From NCBI GenBank assembly GCA_964435925.1, contig CAYTBG010000027.1:1-29096 (forward strand): a DNA stretch of 29,096 nucleotides, written 5' to 3'. This document shows, one piece after another, positions 7,079-14,910 of this stretch (positions are counted from its first letter, which is position 1; each line of letters opens with the position of its first letter). Under the pieces are notes generated by a model. That model was not told the DNA's origin, made no database searches, and worked only from the letters and a program-made list of their open reading frames with translations. Source of the DNA: SOIV01 sp964435925. GTDB taxonomy: Bacteria; Acidobacteriota; Aminicenantia; Aminicenantales; Aminicenantaceae. Position numbers and translations under genes: made by a program.

Positions 7079-8602
7079 TTATTTCAACGGACCGATTGCT
7101 TTCTCAACTGCCTCTAAAATCTCCCCGGATTCCACAATCTCCTTGAGCTTGTTGATATCATTATAAAGAGGACGATCTTCCTCAAGGTGATCGACATACT
7201 TGCGAATGATGCGAGCAGCTGCTTGTACACCTTTGCCTGGTTTGATGGGCTTTCGAAAATCTACGGCCTGGGCACCGGCCATTAATTCCACAGCAAGAAC
7301 GGCCTGAGCATTGTCGATAATCTGTTGAGTTTTTAGAGCTGTGGTCATTCCCATGCTGACAAAATCTTCCTGGTCGGCTGCAGCAGGAATGGAACCCGTG
7401 GCAGCTGGATGAGAGAGTACTCTGTTTTCAGAAACAAGTGCACCTGCCGTATACTGAGAAAGCATCAGACCCGAAAACATCCCGGCTCCTTTGGTTAAAA
7501 AAGCTGGCAACCCCACACTCAAATGGGGATTCATCAGCCTGTTTGTCCTCCTCTCAGAAAGAACACAGACTGTGGTGATTGCTATTCCCAAAAGTTCAAG
7601 GCCAAAAGCCATGGGAGTCCCCTGAAAATTGGCTCCTGTAAGGACCAAGTCATCTTCAGGAAAGAAAGTTGGATTATCAGCAGCACCATTAAGCTCGGTC
7701 TCGAGCATGTAGCGAGCCCACTTGAGAGCATCCCGGGCTGCCCCCATCACCTGAGGGGTGCTCCGCAAACTATAAGAATCCTGGAGTTTTTTGCCTTTCT
7801 GAGCTAAAAGCTTACTGCCTTCTGTTATTTGTCTGATGTTTTCGCTCGCTTCCAGCGCTCCAGGATATCCGCGAACTTTATGCAACCTTTCATCATAAGC
7901 CATCATGTTGGCGTTGAGAACTTCTAAAGTCATGGCCGCTGCAATCTCAGAGTTTTTTACCCAGCGCTCTGCATCGTATATCTCCAGAACTCCCAGGCCG
8001 ACGATGACGTTGGCACCGTTAATCGTGGCTAAACCGTCGCGGGCTTCATAGACGATAACCGGAATGCCAGCTCTATCCATCGCTTCCTTCCCAGGCAATC
8101 GTTCTCCTTTATAAAAAGCTTCACCTTCTCCCATGGGTACAAGAGCCATCTGCGCCATAGGAGAAAGATCGCCACATGCTCCGACCGAACCTTTTTCACA
8201 GACAACAGGTGTTACCCCTTTATTAAGCATTTCCTTCAACGTCTCTACGACAACAGGCCTCAAACCTGAATGGCCATGGCAGTGGCAATTTATCCGGCTC
8301 AGGATGGCTGCTCGGACAACATCAATGGGGAAGGGTTTTCCGTATCCTGCGGCATGGCTGTAAATTAAATATCTTTGGTATTTTTTTACCTGCTCTTGCG
8401 TCAAAACAACTTCCGAAAGTTCCCCGATGCCTGTGTTGACTCCATAAATTATTTCTCTTTTCTGCATTTTTTCCTCAAGAAGGTCTCTGCATTTTTTAAT
8501 TCTTTTCATCGCCTCAGGATGAATAGCTATTTTTTCGTTTTCCCGAGCAATTTGGGCAACTTTTTCTACGGTGAGGCTATGTCCGTCCAGTGTAATTGTC
8601 AT
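7079..8602 (-). CDS. hutH: Histidine ammonia-lyase-type aromatic amino acid lyase (Ala-Cys-Gly MIO triad)
   Basis: Non-oxidative deamination of histidine to urocanate is the expected reaction. 507 residues, the family's length; AAGGAGG directly upstream of the ATG at 8602. Many residues match the Pseudomonas putida HAL positions I remember: Tyr53 (YGVNTG), His83 (SHAAG), Asn195 (TING), then Tyr277/Arg280 (SYSLRSTPQ), Phe326 (NFQGTP) and Glu412 (QEDF). The MIO cofactor triad is Ala-Cys-Gly (142-144, codon TGT), not Ala-Ser-Gly. The SH before AAG and the QED sequence favour histidine over tyrosine or phenylalanine, though QEDF replaces the usual QEDH. No hutU, hutI or hutG is next to it, so another aromatic lyase or aminomutase remains possible. 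Confidence 0.82.
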   Translation of the reverse strand: MTITLDGHSLTVEKVAQIARENEKIAIHPEAMKRIKKCRDLLEEKMQKREIIYGVNTGIGELSEVVLTQEQVKKYQRYLIYSHAAGYGKPFPIDVVRAAILSRINCHCHGHSGLRPVVVETLKEMLNKGVTPVVCEKGSVGACGDLSPMAQMALVPMGEGEAFYKGERLPGKEAMDRAGIPVIVYEARDGLATINGANVIVGLGVLEIYDAERWVKNSEIAAAMTLEVLNANMMAYDERLHKVRGYPGALEASENIRQITEGSKLLAQKGKKLQDSYSLRSTPQVMGAARDALKWARYMLETELNGAADNPTFFPEDDLVLTGANFQGTPMAFGLELLGIAITTVCVLSERRTNRLMNPHLSVGLPAFLTKGAGMFSGLMLSQYTAGALVSENRVLSHPAATGSIPAAADQEDFVSMGMTTALKTQQIIDNAQAVLAVELMAGAQAVDFRKPIKPGKGVQAAARIIRKYVDHLEEDRPLYNDINKLKEIVESGEILEAVEKAIGPLK

Positions 8603-8649
8603 GATTTGTCCTCCTTAAACTATATACCCGTCTGAATCATTGAGGTTAA

Positions 8650-8730
8650 ACTTTAATAACTTTTATTATTTTTTGGGTACTTAGCATTCTATTTTATATT
8701 TTTGCAATGAATTATAAAAGTTATCAAAGT
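8650..8730. repeat. Inverted repeat upstream of hutH
   Basis: Two 21-base arms, 8650-8670 and 8710-8730, are inverted copies matching at 19 of 21 positions, with the 11-base core ATAACTTTTAT perfect. The spacer is 39 bases. The repeat lies 47-128 bases upstream of hutH, between it and the divergent end of the membrane-protein gene. It could be a pair of regulator sites controlling hutH, an RNA hairpin, or a tiny element remnant. Confidence 0.55.
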
Positions 8731-8747
8731 CTGACTCTAGACCGAGT

Positions 8748-9209
8748 TCAGTCAAAAATTTCCCTCTTTACCCAAAGATAAACAATCGTAAAAATGCCAA
8801 AGAACAAACTGAACACCACAATATTTAGCTTAATCGTCTTGGTCATGGATAAGACAAAGAGTAAATCAAAGAACCACATGCCCATGGCCACCAAGGATGC
8901 CATGAAGCCGCATTTTTTCAGCTTTATAAGCCCGAAAGCACCTACATAAAGAAAAATAGACAAAATGATATCTGGAGCGGCCATGGCGTTGTAGACATCA
9001 GGATCAACAGGAATTGTCGGAGGAAACGCTTTCCCTAGCAATCTTGCCAGCCAAAAAATATCTATAGCAAAAGCCGCAAAAAACATAGCGACAGAAATGA
9101 TAATCAATCCTAGAGGAACTTTATTGGGAGCGGATCTCAACATTTGATTTCTATGGGAATTGTGATTGGCGTTGGAAAATGATTTGGGCCTGGTATCAGC
9201 ATTTGACAT
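8748..9209 (-). CDS. Small four-helix membrane protein of unknown function
   Basis: 153 residues. The first 30 are polar and rich in Asn, Ser and Arg; then come four hydrophobic segments (about 33-55, 72-95, 100-120, 125-147), beginning VPLGLIIISVAMFFAAFAID. It ends in a short charged tail (VKREIFD). I recognise no family motif. No good ribosome-binding site precedes the ATG at 9209 or the internal ATG at codon 23, so the start is uncertain. It stands alone, in the same orientation as hutH but 145 bases upstream of it with the inverted repeat between, so an operon is not obvious. Confidence 0.6.
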   Translation of the reverse strand: MSNADTRPKSFSNANHNSHRNQMLRSAPNKVPLGLIIISVAMFFAAFAIDIFWLARLLGKAFPPTIPVDPDVYNAMAAPDIILSIFLYVGAFGLIKLKKCGFMASLVAMGMWFFDLLFVLSMTKTIKLNIVVFSLFFGIFTIVYLWVKREIFD

Positions 9210-9363
9210 ATTCAGCGTTCAGGAGAAAAAAACTAACTAAGAATGTTAGACAGAAAAAGAAGACATGTCAAATTTTTCAAGGCGCTATTTAAGGACAAAC
9301 ACCTAGATAAAGAAACGGGCCTGATACATGACACTAAAGCAAAACATTTATTAGTCATTCAAT

Positions 9364-9392
9364 TTGACTCTTTCCTAATTAACTGATATTCT
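9364..9392 (+). promoter_or_regulatory. Predicted sigma70-type promoter for kinase 1
   Basis: TTGACT (9364-9369), exactly 17 bases, TATTCT (9387-9392), about 32 bases before the ATG of kinase 1. Five of six -35 bases match consensus. Confidence 0.45.
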
Positions 9393-9424
9393 TACGCCAC
9401 GCAAGCGAATAAGGATGGTGGGCC

Positions 9425-11911
9425 ATGAAATGTCCTAAGTGTCATTTTGAGAATCCCGACGATACCCTTTATTGTGGTAAGTGTTCTACTCCGCTTAAAC
9501 CCTTAGAGGAAATCTCTCCCACAAAAACTCTCGAAACACCCGCAAAAGGATTAACTAAAGGGACCACCTTTGCCTCCAGGTATGAGGTCGTCGAAGAGCT
9601 CGGAAAAGGAGGCATGGGCAGGGTTTACAAAGCCCTCGATAAAGAGATTAACGAAGAAGTTGCCATAAAACTCCTAAAGCCTGAAATCGCCTCTGACGAG
9701 AGTACGGTTGAACGCTTCCGGAATGAATTGAAATTTGCCCGCAAGATCGCTCATAAGAATGTCTGTAAGATGTATCACATGGCGAAAGAGGAAGAGACTC
9801 CATACATCACCATGGAGTATGTTCCGGGTGAAGATCTGAAGAGCCTGATAAAAAGGAAAGGGAAGTTGGCAGACGATGAAGCGACATCAATAGCTAAGCA
9901 AGTGTGTGAAGGCTTGGTTGAGGCTCATGAGTTAGGGGTCGTACACCGGGACCTAAAACCGCAGAACATCATGATCGACGAGAAAGGCCGGGTACGGATT
10001 ATGGATTTTGGGATAGCCCGTTCGGTTGAGGCACCCGGGGTGACAGTGACGGGCGTGATGATCGGAACACCGGATTACATCTCCCCTGAGCAAGTAGAGG
10101 GAGAGGAGGCGGACCAGCGGTCGGATATCTATTCCTTAGGAGTGATTCTATATGAGATGGTGACAGGGAGTGTTCCTTTTAAAGGAGACACAGCCCTTAG
10201 TGTTGCTTTAAAACATAAGACTAAGGTCCCTACACATCCAAAGAAGGTCAATCCTCGCCTTTCAGAAGACCTTAGCCGTTTGATATTGATATGCATGGAG
10301 AAGGACAGAGAGAGAAGGTATCAGACTGCAGCAGAGCTCCTGGCGGACATACAAAATATTGAGGAAGGGATTCCCCTCGGGGAGAGGAAACTTCCAGCCA
10401 GGAAGAAAAAACTTCTAAAGAAAAAACTTGAAATCAAATGGAAGAGTGTTTTTCTGTATGGGGGAGTTCCTCTTCTGCTGGTTTTGATCATCGCAGGTGC
10501 AGTCTATCTATTTACAGGACGTGCTGGAACCATCGATTCTATTGCTATCCTTCCGTTTGAGAATCTTACAGGTGATACTGAGCAGGAGTATTTCGTCGAC
10601 GGGATTACTGACGAGTTGATCGGGAAGCTGGCCCGGGTCAGAGCGCTCCGAGTGATTTCCTTCTGGTCAATGATGCGGTACAAGGGATCGGAGAAATCCT
10701 TGCCAGATATTGCCCGGGAGCTAAACGTGGATGCAGTGGTAACAGGGACGGTGCAGCAGGTAGGCGAGAGCGTGAGCATTCGGGTGCGGTTGATCGATGC
10801 GCTTCCTGAGGAGCGGAACCTTTGGGAGGAGACATATGACCGTGTTATGACCGATGTTTTGATGATGCACAACGACATAGCACGGGCCGTTGCCCAGGAG
10901 ATTAAGGTCGCGGTGACACCGCAGGAAAAGGCACGCCTTGCCAGTGCCCGCCAGGTTGATCCCGAGACCTACGAGGCCTATCTGAAGGGTAATTTTCATA
11001 TGAACCAAGGCACGCCAGAAGGATACCAAAAGGGTTTGGCCTATCTTCACGAAGCAGTCGAGAAGGATCCGTCGGATCCCTTGGCGTATGCAGGGCTGGC
11101 GGCCGCTTACATCACAATCGCTCATAGCGCTATGGCTACACCGGACGCCTTGCCGCGAGCCAAAGCAGCAGCACAAAGAGCATTGAGGCTGGATGATACG
11201 CTGGCCGAGACCCTTGCCGTTTTTGCTTTTATCACGGGATACTACGATTGGGACTGGGAGAAAGCGGAACAGGCCTTTCAGCGTGCCCTGGAAATCAATC
11301 CCAGTTTAGCCATCGCTCACTATCACTACTCGTGGTATCTTGTCCTGTTCGATCGCATGGATGAAGCCATAGAAGAACATAAACGGGCTCAGGAGGTAGA
11401 TCCGCTAACGCCTTTTCATACTGCTTGGCTGGGAGGATTGTACTGGTATGGGGGACGATACGAAGAGGCGATAGAAGAAACTCGTAAGGCGCTTGAACTG
11501 AGTCCCAAGAGCTGGTCAGGGTTGTACGTACAGGGACATACCTACGCAGACGCGGGGATGTATGATGAGGCCATTGCCGTGTTCCAAAAGGCGGCGGCGC
11601 TCTACCCAGAAGAATTAAAATATGCCCTTGGACGTGCCTATGCGCTGGCTGGCCGGAGGGATGAGGCAATGAAGATACTGGCTGAATTGGAGGAAAAGGA
11701 AGCTGCCCCATTCAGTGCTTGGGGTTTAGCCGCATTGTACACAGCCCTGGGAAAAAAGGATGAGGCATTCCGATGGCTGAATTACGAGCACCACCATGCG
11801 TGGTTTCCTTGGGTCAGGGTGGATCCTCAATTCTTTCCTCTGCGCGACGACCCACGCTTCAAGGATCTGCTGCGGCGGATGAACCTCCCTCAGCGGGATG
11901 AATCTCCCTGA
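9425..11911 (+). CDS. Membrane Ser/Thr protein kinase with zinc ribbon, FlgO-like and TPR domains
   Basis: 828 residues in five modules. Zinc ribbon 1-22 (CPKC 3-6, CGKC 17-20). Pkn-type kinase about 53-315 with glycine loop GKGGMGRVYKA, ATP Lys82 (VAIKLL), HRDLKPQN (Asp176) and DFG at 194-196, all catalytic residues intact. One transmembrane helix about 343-364. A FlgO/TolB-like domain about 370-497 (IAILPFENLTGD, VDAVVTGTVQQVGESVSIRV). TPR repeats about 515-820 (for example AEQAFQRALEINPSLAIAHY, YEEAIEETRKALELSPKSW). The kinase faces the cytoplasm and the rest should be outside the membrane, like a receptor. The ligand is unknown. The 3' half is GC-richer than its surroundings. The N-terminal 490 residues are paralogous to kinase 2 at 13298. 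Confidence 0.9.
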   Translation: MKCPKCHFENPDDTLYCGKCSTPLKPLEEISPTKTLETPAKGLTKGTTFASRYEVVEELGKGGMGRVYKALDKEINEEVAIKLLKPEIASDESTVERFRNELKFARKIAHKNVCKMYHMAKEEETPYITMEYVPGEDLKSLIKRKGKLADDEATSIAKQVCEGLVEAHELGVVHRDLKPQNIMIDEKGRVRIMDFGIARSVEAPGVTVTGVMIGTPDYISPEQVEGEEADQRSDIYSLGVILYEMVTGSVPFKGDTALSVALKHKTKVPTHPKKVNPRLSEDLSRLILICMEKDRERRYQTAAELLADIQNIEEGIPLGERKLPARKKKLLKKKLEIKWKSVFLYGGVPLLLVLIIAGAVYLFTGRAGTIDSIAILPFENLTGDTEQEYFVDGITDELIGKLARVRALRVISFWSMMRYKGSEKSLPDIARELNVDAVVTGTVQQVGESVSIRVRLIDALPEERNLWEETYDRVMTDVLMMHNDIARAVAQEIKVAVTPQEKARLASARQVDPETYEAYLKGNFHMNQGTPEGYQKGLAYLHEAVEKDPSDPLAYAGLAAAYITIAHSAMATPDALPRAKAAAQRALRLDDTLAETLAVFAFITGYYDWDWEKAEQAFQRALEINPSLAIAHYHYSWYLVLFDRMDEAIEEHKRAQEVDPLTPFHTAWLGGLYWYGGRYEEAIEETRKALELSPKSWSGLYVQGHTYADAGMYDEAIAVFQKAAALYPEELKYALGRAYALAGRRDEAMKILAELEEKEAAPFSAWGLAALYTALGKKDEAFRWLNYEHHHAWFPWVRVDPQFFPLRDDPRFKDLLRRMNLPQRDESP

Positions 11912-12177
11912 GTATATTTCCTTAAAGTAAGAATCGCAAACAAAGATTACAATTATGAGTTCTTGATTGAGCTTTTGGCATCAAATTCGTCCTGTGCTAT
12001 ATATCCACAACAGGATGCTCGAAGAATTAGCTTCCTCCCCGGTTTTCCTTCAGGTTGTTTTTTCTCTTATTGCTATAATCTTTTTTTCTCCTTTTTTATC
12101 CAATAACTCAACCAATCGCTTGGGCATCTCCAGAATCCTAAAAGCAAAGGCTGTATCCAAGTATAGAGAATTCCAAT

Positions 12178-12870
12178 CTATTGGAGTGCAAAGTCCACAG
12201 CAGCTTTGGCATGAAGAGCAGTTGTATCATATAGAGGAATTTCATAATCTTCTTGACGGACGATTAAAGGAATTTCCGTGCATCCTAGAATCACACCTTG
12301 GGCCCCGCGTTTGACAAGATTTTGGATGATACTTTGAAATTTCCCTTTTGAAAGCTCCTTGATCTCTCCCAAACACAGCTCATTATACAGAATATCGTGA
12401 ATGACCTGTCTTTCCTTATCCTCAGGAATCAAAACGTCTATCCCATGTATTTCTTGCAAACGTCCCTTATAGAAATCTTGTTCCATTGTAAATTTTGTGC
12501 CGAGCAGTCCCACTCGGCTTTGTCCGTTTGCCTTGACAGCTCCTGCTGTGACATCAGCAATATGCAGCAGAGGAATCTGGATTGCCCTTTGGACCTCATC
12601 AGCCATCTTATGCATGGTGTTTGTACAGATAACTAAAAAATCAGCTCCAGCTTTCTTCACCCTTTGAGCCGCCTCGATCATCAACCGGGTCAATGATTCC
12701 CAGTCTCCTTGATGCTGCAGTTCTTCCACATCATCAAAATCCACAGAATAGAGAATACATTGCGCTGAATGAAATCCTCCTAGCTTCTCCTTGACGGTCT
12801 GATTCATGATCCGATAGTACTCCAGAGATGACTCCCAACTCATTCCGCCGATCATGCCTATAGTTTTCAT
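12178..12870 (-). CDS. Aspartate/glutamate racemase family amino acid racemase (YgeA-like)
   Basis: 230 residues, PLP-independent two-cysteine racemase. It opens with MKTIGMIGGMSWESSLEYYR, the family signature. The catalytic pair is visible: Cys82 in ICTNTMHK and Cys197 in LGCTEIPL. These act as acid and base on opposite faces of the substrate's alpha carbon. The CTNTMHK form is that of the broad-specificity YgeA branch rather than MurI glutamate racemase. GGGAGGAG lies just upstream of the ATG at 12870. It sits alone between the two kinase genes. A role in converting D-amino acids from peptidoglycan or peptides is inferred. The exact substrate cannot be read from sequence. Confidence 0.88.
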   Translation of the reverse strand: MKTIGMIGGMSWESSLEYYRIMNQTVKEKLGGFHSAQCILYSVDFDDVEELQHQGDWESLTRLMIEAAQRVKKAGADFLVICTNTMHKMADEVQRAIQIPLLHIADVTAGAVKANGQSRVGLLGTKFTMEQDFYKGRLQEIHGIDVLIPEDKERQVIHDILYNELCLGEIKELSKGKFQSIIQNLVKRGAQGVILGCTEIPLIVRQEDYEIPLYDTTALHAKAAVDFALQ

Positions 12871-13297
12871 GTGCTCCTCCCTTCCCGGTTACACATAATC
12901 CTTAAACGGGAATGTATTTTAGCCAAAAACATAGGAAATTCGTTTTTTTGGACTGCATTAAGTCCGGCTCATTTTTATTCAATTTCCGCCTTCTGACCTG
13001 CTCTGTAGATAATAGTAAATAATAATAAATAGAAGAAACATACCCTGTCAATGAAGAATTCGCGATTAGTAGAAGAAATCAGCGGAAATGCCGGAATAAT
13101 GCAGATATAGAATAGACCTTCCCCTCTAAGTCACAGTGTTTCATGGTCCGTTTAAAGAATTGATTAAGCCAACAGGTCCACTTTCCCTTCCAAATTGACA
13201 TCGCATCCCTGCTGTGATAATAGTTGCATCAACATCGAGAGGAATCAAGTGAGCTTCAAGTGAGAGTCTTTCTTCCATTCCATAAAAGGGGATGAAA
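12871..13297. other. Intergenic stretch without a supported gene
   Basis: 427 bases, AT-rich, between the racemase start and kinase 2. Only a promoter-like sequence near 13195 is recognisable. A 60-codon minus-strand ORF (13141-13323) overlaps the start of kinase 2 and has no family features. Confidence 0.5.
13195..13221 (+). promoter_or_regulatory. Possible promoter for kinase 2
   Basis: A perfect TTGACA (13195-13200) followed after 15 bases by GATAAT (13216-13221), 77 bases before the kinase start. The spacer is short, so this is a weak call. Confidence 0.28.
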
Positions 13298-14794
13298 ATG
13301 GCTATCAAATGTCCTAAATGCAATTTTGAGAATCCTGATGGTACTATTTATTGTGGTAAGTGTTCTACTCCACTTAAGCCTTCAGAAGAACTCTCCCCCA
13401 CAAAAACTCTCGAGACACCCGCGAAAGGATTAACGACAGGAACTACTTTTGCCTCCAGGTACGAGGTCATCGAAGAGCTCGGAAAAGGAGGCATGGGCAG
13501 GGTCTATAAGGCATTAGATAAAGAGATCAATGAAGAAGTCGCCATAAAGCTCTTAAAACCTGAAATCGCCTCTGATGAAAGTACGGTTGAACGCTTCCGG
13601 AATGAGTTGAAATTTGCCCGCAAGATCTCTCACAAGAATGTCTGTAAGATGTATCACATTGCTAAAGAGGAAGAAACTCCATACATCACCATGGAGTATG
13701 TTCCTGGTGAAGATCTAAAGAGCCTTGTAAAAAGGAAAGGCAAGTTAGCAGACAAGGAAGCAATATCAATAGCCAAGCAGGTGTGTGAAGGTTTGGCTGA
13801 GGCGCATGAATTAGGAGTTGTGCATCGAGACCTAAAACCGCAGAACATCATGATCGACGAGAAAGGCCGGGTGCGGATCATGGATTTTGGGATTGCCCGT
13901 TCGGTTGAGGCACCCGGGGTGACAGTGACGGGAGTGATGATCGGGACACCGGACTACATCTCCCCAGAGCAAGTAGAGGGAGAGGAGGCGGACCAGCGGT
14001 CGGATATCTATTCCTTAGGAGTCATCCTGTATGAGTTGGTGACAGGAAGAGTCCCTTTCAAAGGAGACACAGCGTTGAGTGTAGCTTTAAAACACAAGTC
14101 CAAGTTACCCCCAGATCCAAAGAAGCTCAATCCTCGCCTTTCAGAAGAGCTTAGCAAGTTGATATTGATATGCATGGAGAAGGACAGAGAGAGAAGGTAT
14201 CAGACTGCAGGAGAGCTCTTATCTGAATTAGACAAAATAGAGAAAGGTATTCCAATAGCAGTGAGGATTCCGCTAAAGAGAAAGCTTGAAATTAAGTGGA
14301 AGAATATTCTTCTCTACGGCGGAGTTCCTCTTCTCTTGATTCTGCTCATTGCAGGTGCAATTTATCTAATTACAGGACGCGCTCAAGCAATAGATTCAAT
14401 AGCAGTCCTGCCGTTTAAGAACCTCACGGGAGACTCCGAAAAGGAGTATTTTGTTGAAGGGTTTACTAATGAGTTGATCTGGCAGTTGGGTCGGATTAGG
14501 ACTCTTCGAGTGATTTCTCTCAGTTCAGTGATGCATTATAAAGATATGAAAAAGCCTTTGCCGGAGATTGCCCGTGAGCTGAATGTGGATGCATTAGTAG
14601 AGGGGACAGTGCAGCAGGTTGGCGACAGCGTGAGCATTGGGGTGAGGTTGATCGATGTGTTCCCTGAGGAACGGAGCCTTTGGGAACAGATGTATGACCG
14701 GGCCATGGCCGATGTGTTTATGTTGTACAGCGAGGTAGCGCGCGCCATTGCCGGGGAGATCAAAATTAAGCTGACACCACAGTTTCCACACTGA
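13298..14794 (+). CDS. Membrane Ser/Thr protein kinase with FlgO-like domain, lacking TPR repeats
   Basis: 498 residues from the ATG at 13298; an in-frame ATG at 13292 exists, but AAGGGG at 13286-13291 leaves proper spacing only for 13298. Zinc ribbon (CPKC 5-8, CGKC 19-22), kinase domain about 55-315 with Lys84, Asp178 (HRDLK) and DFG 196-198, transmembrane helix about 337-358, FlgO-like domain about 366-493. It ends abruptly at KLTPQFPH, exactly where kinase 1 continues into its TPR region (TPQEKAR). It is therefore a shortened paralogue: catalytic residues are intact, but the presumed extracytoplasmic TPR part is missing. About 185 bases around the HRD-DFG-APE region are nearly identical to kinase 1, while the FlgO part is clearly more diverged. 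Confidence 0.88.
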   Translation: MAIKCPKCNFENPDGTIYCGKCSTPLKPSEELSPTKTLETPAKGLTTGTTFASRYEVIEELGKGGMGRVYKALDKEINEEVAIKLLKPEIASDESTVERFRNELKFARKISHKNVCKMYHIAKEEETPYITMEYVPGEDLKSLVKRKGKLADKEAISIAKQVCEGLAEAHELGVVHRDLKPQNIMIDEKGRVRIMDFGIARSVEAPGVTVTGVMIGTPDYISPEQVEGEEADQRSDIYSLGVILYELVTGRVPFKGDTALSVALKHKSKLPPDPKKLNPRLSEELSKLILICMEKDRERRYQTAGELLSELDKIEKGIPIAVRIPLKRKLEIKWKNILLYGGVPLLLILLIAGAIYLITGRAQAIDSIAVLPFKNLTGDSEKEYFVEGFTNELIWQLGRIRTLRVISLSSVMHYKDMKKPLPEIARELNVDALVEGTVQQVGDSVSIGVRLIDVFPEERSLWEQMYDRAMADVFMLYSEVARAIAGEIKIKLTPQFPH

Positions 14795-14827
14795 TCCCGC
14801 AGTTTCGTAATCCTTTTAGCTTTTTTG

Positions 14828-14856
14828 TTGACATCTTTTGTAGGGAAATATATAAG
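14828..14856 (+). promoter_or_regulatory. Predicted strong sigma70-type promoter for threonine dehydrogenase gene
   Basis: TTGACA (14828-14833), a 17-base spacer and TATAAG (14851-14856): 11 of 12 consensus bases at ideal spacing. It lies 54 bases upstream of the ATG at 14911, after the kinase 2 stop. Confidence 0.6.
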
Positions 14857-14910
14857 TAAAATCTCTTAAAATCTAGCTAAGGAAAATTCGTAAATCTTGG
14901 AGGGAAAAAA

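Noticed and set aside
10504..11711. Several minus-strand ORFs inside kinase 1
   Set aside because: Shadows of a GC-richer coding region; the plus-strand FlgO/TPR reading is unambiguous.
12065..12150. A short minus-strand open stretch past the racemase stop (reading MPKRLVELLDKKGEKKIIAI)
   Set aside because: It reads like plausible protein but lacks a start with ribosome-binding site and enters the racemase gene in a different frame; too little to call a gene or pseudogene.
11967..12314. A 115-codon plus-strand ORF
   Set aside because: Its second half is antisense to the well-supported racemase gene, it has no ribosome-binding site and its product is low-complexity and unrecognisable.
13141..13323. 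A 60-codon minus-strand ORF ahead of kinase 2
   Set aside because: Overlaps the kinase 2 start on the opposite strand; no recognisable motif.
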